A DNA stretch of 28,998 bases from a virus. The position numbers and the translations under genes are program-made. Below are positions 26,993-28,998 of this stretch, piece by piece. Position 1 is the first letter of the stretch. Each line of letters opens with the position of its first letter. The notes beneath the pieces were generated by a model. It ran no database searches. It saw only the letters and a program-made list of their open reading frames with translations, and was not told where the DNA came from. The stretch is from positions 1 through 28,998 of IMG/VR virus record IMGVR_UViG_3300037427_000692; one strand, written 5' to 3'.

Positions 26993-27295
26993 ATGCGAAC
27001 TCCTAAAAAAACCCCCCGTATAGCAGGAGTTCCATTGAATAAAAGTTCCGCTATCAGTCTCGGAAAAGGTGTTAGGGATTCATTATTGAATCGCAAAGTG
27101 AATGAAAAAGAACGGAATAGACGATTAAGAATATGTCATTCGTGTGAACACTTTAGCGCACCAAAATGCACTCTATGTGGTTGTTTTATGAACTTCAAAT
27201 CAACATTAACATCGAGCAACTGCCCTATCCACAAATGGTCAACCTTGAGAGAACTTACGATAGACCATTCCGGTGAAACTGAAAAGTCCGAATAG
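26993..27295 (+). CDS. Small phage-type zinc-ribbon protein (only plus-strand gene)
   Basis: This 100-aa protein starts at ATG 26993 after GAGTGTGGC. An earlier in-frame ATG at 26948 would overlap the divergent gene. The N-terminal half is basic (MRTPKKTPRIAG...). The C-terminal half holds a cysteine cluster, ICHSCEHFSAPKCTLCGCFM, followed by NCPIHKW. Short proteins with this Cys pattern ending in CP-x(2)-KW are widespread in tailed-virus genomes and are presumed zinc-binding, but their role is not established. It is oriented against all neighbours: its start lies 18 bases from a divergent start, and its last 57 bases overlap the end of the 80-aa membrane gene. It probably has its own promoter. 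Confidence 0.7.
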   Translation: MRTPKKTPRIAGVPLNKSSAISLGKGVRDSLLNRKVNEKERNRRLRICHSCEHFSAPKCTLCGCFMNFKSTLTSSNCPIHKWSTLRELTIDHSGETEKSE

Positions 27296-27481
27296 AACTA
27301 CAAGAAGATACGAAAGACTTGTTGAATCCATATGGTTGCTATTAAATGCGATAATGATGAAACAACCAAGTGTTAGACTGATTAACTGAACCATAATCAT
27401 GTCAACGATGACAGACTTACGCATATTGCTAAAATCGCTCATTGCGCTAATCAAACCGCCCGTCCAATCTCCACCTTGCAT
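27239..27481 (-). CDS. Two-span small membrane protein
   Basis: The 80-aa protein has two hydrophobic segments, VDMIMVQLISLTLGCFIIIA (about residues 26-45) and LSYLLVVLFGLFSFTGMVY (about 56-74), joined by a short polar loop, and a basic C-terminal YRKFSQG. Size and topology resemble holins or small phage membrane proteins, but the lysis link is unproven and no endolysin is visible in the window. A strong site, CAGGAGGCCGTTAAG, precedes the ATG, one base after the upstream stop. Its 3' end overlaps the plus-strand gene by 57 bases. Confidence 0.65.
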   Translation of the reverse strand: MQGGDWTGGLISAMSDFSNMRKSVIVDMIMVQLISLTLGCFIIIAFNSNHMDSTSLSYLLVVLFGLFSFTGMVYRKFSQG

Positions 27482-27482
27482 C

Positions 27483-28067
27483 TTAACGGCCTCCTGTTGC
27501 CAATCCGCGCACTAACGAACCAAGTCCACCACCAACATTCTGCATCATGCCGGGGTCAGCCAACGCTGAATCTAACATATTCTGCATACTGCCTTGATTT
27601 GCCATAGCGACCATTTGTTGCACTTGCATTTGGTTCTGTTGCACTACATTAGATGAGTTGTTTTGGATTTGCGTCTTGCTCATAGTAACGCTATCGGCGG
27701 TTGGTAATCCTTGAACTCCACTAAAGTCAAACTTGTAACCTTCTCCATCTTCGACTAATCGCGCATTAGAAAGCATAGCGTGTGTTGAAACAGCAACGAC
27801 GCTACTTAACAAACTGATGAGTGGTTGAAAGTTCGCATCATTCGCTAACCATCGTTCAATGAGTGGATTTGAAGTAATAAGTGCTGAAATAATATCCATT
27901 TCACTCGGCGGGGCTTGATATTGTTGTTGTTGTCCCCACTGTTGTTGTTGTCCCCACTGTTGTTGTCCTTGCATCGGAACTTGTTGTTGATTACCTGCCA
28001 ATCCGAGACTTAACGCACCATTTTGTTGTTGCGCGGGTTGCTGATTTCCACTAAACGGCCACACCAT
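27483..28067 (-). CDS. Gln-rich protein, function unknown
   Basis: The 194-aa product starts MVWPFSGNQQPAQQQNG and carries Gln-rich units (QQQWGQQQQWGQQQQ) in its first 50 residues. A folded-looking helical part follows (about 55-110) with IERWLANDANFQPLISLLSSV and the strand EGYKFDFSGV. The C-terminal third is again Gln/Asn/Met-rich, ending MMQNVGGGLGSLVRGLATGGR. GAGGTGGTATC precedes the ATG. It is coupled to the membrane protein downstream and to the zinc-binding 300-aa protein upstream. No known family is recognised. Confidence 0.55.
   Translation of the reverse strand: MVWPFSGNQQPAQQQNGALSLGLAGNQQQVPMQGQQQWGQQQQWGQQQQYQAPPSEMDIISALITSNPLIERWLANDANFQPLISLLSSVVAVSTHAMLSNARLVEDGEGYKFDFSGVQGLPTADSVTMSKTQIQNNSSNVVQQNQMQVQQMVAMANQGSMQNMLDSALADPGMMQNVGGGLGSLVRGLATGGR
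27922..27957. repeat. Two perfect 18-bp tandem copies in Gln-rich coding sequence
   Basis: TGTTGTTGTTGTCCCCAC occurs at 27922-27939 and 27940-27957, followed by a partial third copy. On the minus strand it encodes W-G-Q-Q-Q-Q units in the 194-aa protein. The unit keeps the frame. Confidence 0.85.
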
Positions 28068-28076
28068 GATACCACC

Positions 28077-28979
28077 TCACGCGCTCCCCTCATTTGATTC
28101 TGTCGGTAAAGGCATTGGTTGAGTTGTCGCTACCTGTTGTTGCATTTGATGTATCGCTAAAGCGTCGAAAAGGAGGCGAGCATTGCCATTATTTTGAAAT
28201 TGGCGCATGTCAAACATAACAATTACTAAATCATTCACTCCTGTTGCCGTATTCGTCATATGGGTAACGGGGATGTTGTCTTTCTTCAACATTTCAAAGA
28301 ATGGTTGGTATTTAATGAGTGTTGGAGGTGTATTATCCTTCTTTTTGATTGTATTAATAGGAACTGCTACTATTGAAACACCTTTCTTCAATTTAGCCCT
28401 TAGAGTGCCACCTTTTGCTTCTTGTTCTGCTTCTTCTTCTTTTTCCCACTTGGTAAGCATATGATACAAATGTAAATGTTCGGGGCAATAAGTTCCGCGT
28501 AGTTTCCTACCACTTGTTACATTCTCAAGCGCTACAAAGGCTTCGGGTTCACCTGTAACGGAATTATGAAAATATAATTGCCATAATGTTTTCCCGTTTT
28601 CCTCATCGGCTATTTGGTCGTAAATGTTACCGGCCAAACGAATTAGATTCTCCGCATCGCAACCATCAATGCAACATCGCATTGTATTAGTGTTGTAACG
28701 GTATTTTCCACCAAACCACCATCTGCGAGGTGAAAGAATACTTCTTTTAGTTGGTTTAAGCAATCTATATGCTTGTTTGATGTCTTGACGACGCGCTTTT
28801 ACAGGATTAGAATGCCTTGAAGGATAAAAGTTCACTTGAGGCACTTCAATAACGCCCGATTGCTCTTGCATGGCGGCTTGAGCAATCGCTTGTTGTTGTA
28901 TTTGCGCTAATGGCATGTTTGTCTGTGCGGCAAGGCGCAATAAGTCAGTCTGTGTTTGATTTCCGAGTTGTCCGTTCAT
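28077..28979 (-). CDS. Zinc-binding 300-aa protein, function unknown
   Basis: The first 40 residues are Gln-rich (MPLAQIQQQAIAQAAMQEQ). A basic stretch (ARRQDIKQAYRLLKPTKR) leads to a likely zinc site, CCIDGC (102-107), with GTYCPEHLHLYH about 60 residues further on. A Glu-rich helix (KWEKEEEAEQEAK) and an alpha/beta end part (SIVAVPINTI, LVIVMFDMRQF) follow. The ATG at 28979 has GGTGAT three bases upstream. The frame is open beyond it to the window edge, so an earlier start cannot be excluded. It is probably co-transcribed with the next two genes. I recognise no family. Confidence 0.55.
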   Translation of the reverse strand: MNGQLGNQTQTDLLRLAAQTNMPLAQIQQQAIAQAAMQEQSGVIEVPQVNFYPSRHSNPVKARRQDIKQAYRLLKPTKRSILSPRRWWFGGKYRYNTNTMRCCIDGCDAENLIRLAGNIYDQIADEENGKTLWQLYFHNSVTGEPEAFVALENVTSGRKLRGTYCPEHLHLYHMLTKWEKEEEAEQEAKGGTLRAKLKKGVSIVAVPINTIKKKDNTPPTLIKYQPFFEMLKKDNIPVTHMTNTATGVNDLVIVMFDMRQFQNNGNARLLFDALAIHQMQQQVATTQPMPLPTESNEGSA

Positions 28980-28998
28980 TTTATCACCATTGTAGCAT

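Noticed and set aside
27239-27481. Calling the two-span membrane protein a holin
   Set aside because: Topology fits, but no endolysin or other lysis gene is visible nearby, so the label would be a guess.

Overview
The window looks like the packaging and virion-morphogenesis region of a tailed double-stranded DNA virus (Caudoviricetes type). The firm anchors are a large terminase subunit (19884-21284), a portal protein (16608-18458), an HK97-type prohead protease (7836-9263), a major capsid protein (6673-7830) and a large tail-tube protein (156-2603). I see no cellular housekeeping genes, rRNA or tRNA. Almost every gene lies on the minus strand. Most junctions overlap or nearly abut (TAATG, TGATG, ATGA), as in one long late operon read from the right edge to the left. 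No stretch longer than about 40 bases lacks a gene.

Layout in transcription order: an early block of a zinc-binding 300-aa protein, a Gln-rich 194-aa protein and an 80-aa two-span membrane protein (28979-27239); one lone plus-strand zinc-ribbon gene (26993-27295), whose 3' end overlaps the membrane gene tail to tail; a double zinc-finger protein that may be the small terminase (26974-26270); four unrecognised proteins, three of them long and low in complexity (26277-21292); the large terminase; a 474-aa protein carrying a LAGLIDADG homing-endonuclease domain; the portal; three small proteins; a 2079-aa giant with a DNA-ligase-like C-terminal region; protease; capsid; a string of small head, decoration and neck genes (6657-4909); a 529-aa connector-like protein; two small neck or tail-completion proteins; the tail tube; and the start of a Pro-rich tail gene cut by the left edge.

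How the parts fit: TerL, with a possible TerS, pumps DNA through the portal into a shell made by the major capsid protein. The protease, which carries a roughly 290-aa acidic and helical extension that may act as scaffold, would mature that shell. The small genes after the capsid gene then decorate it and join it to the tail. A short helix-like motif (D-[IV]-H-[RM]-[IM]) recurs in four otherwise unrelated proteins of the operon and may be a shared assembly signal.

Host: many genes have Shine-Dalgarno sequences of the GGTGAT type, complementary to the AUCACCUCC tail of 16S rRNA. This style is frequent in archaea, though not exclusive to them. With the marine-virus feel of several small proteins, a planktonic archaeal host (for example Poseidoniales, the hosts of magroviruses) is my tentative inference. 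A bacterial host cannot be excluded from this window.
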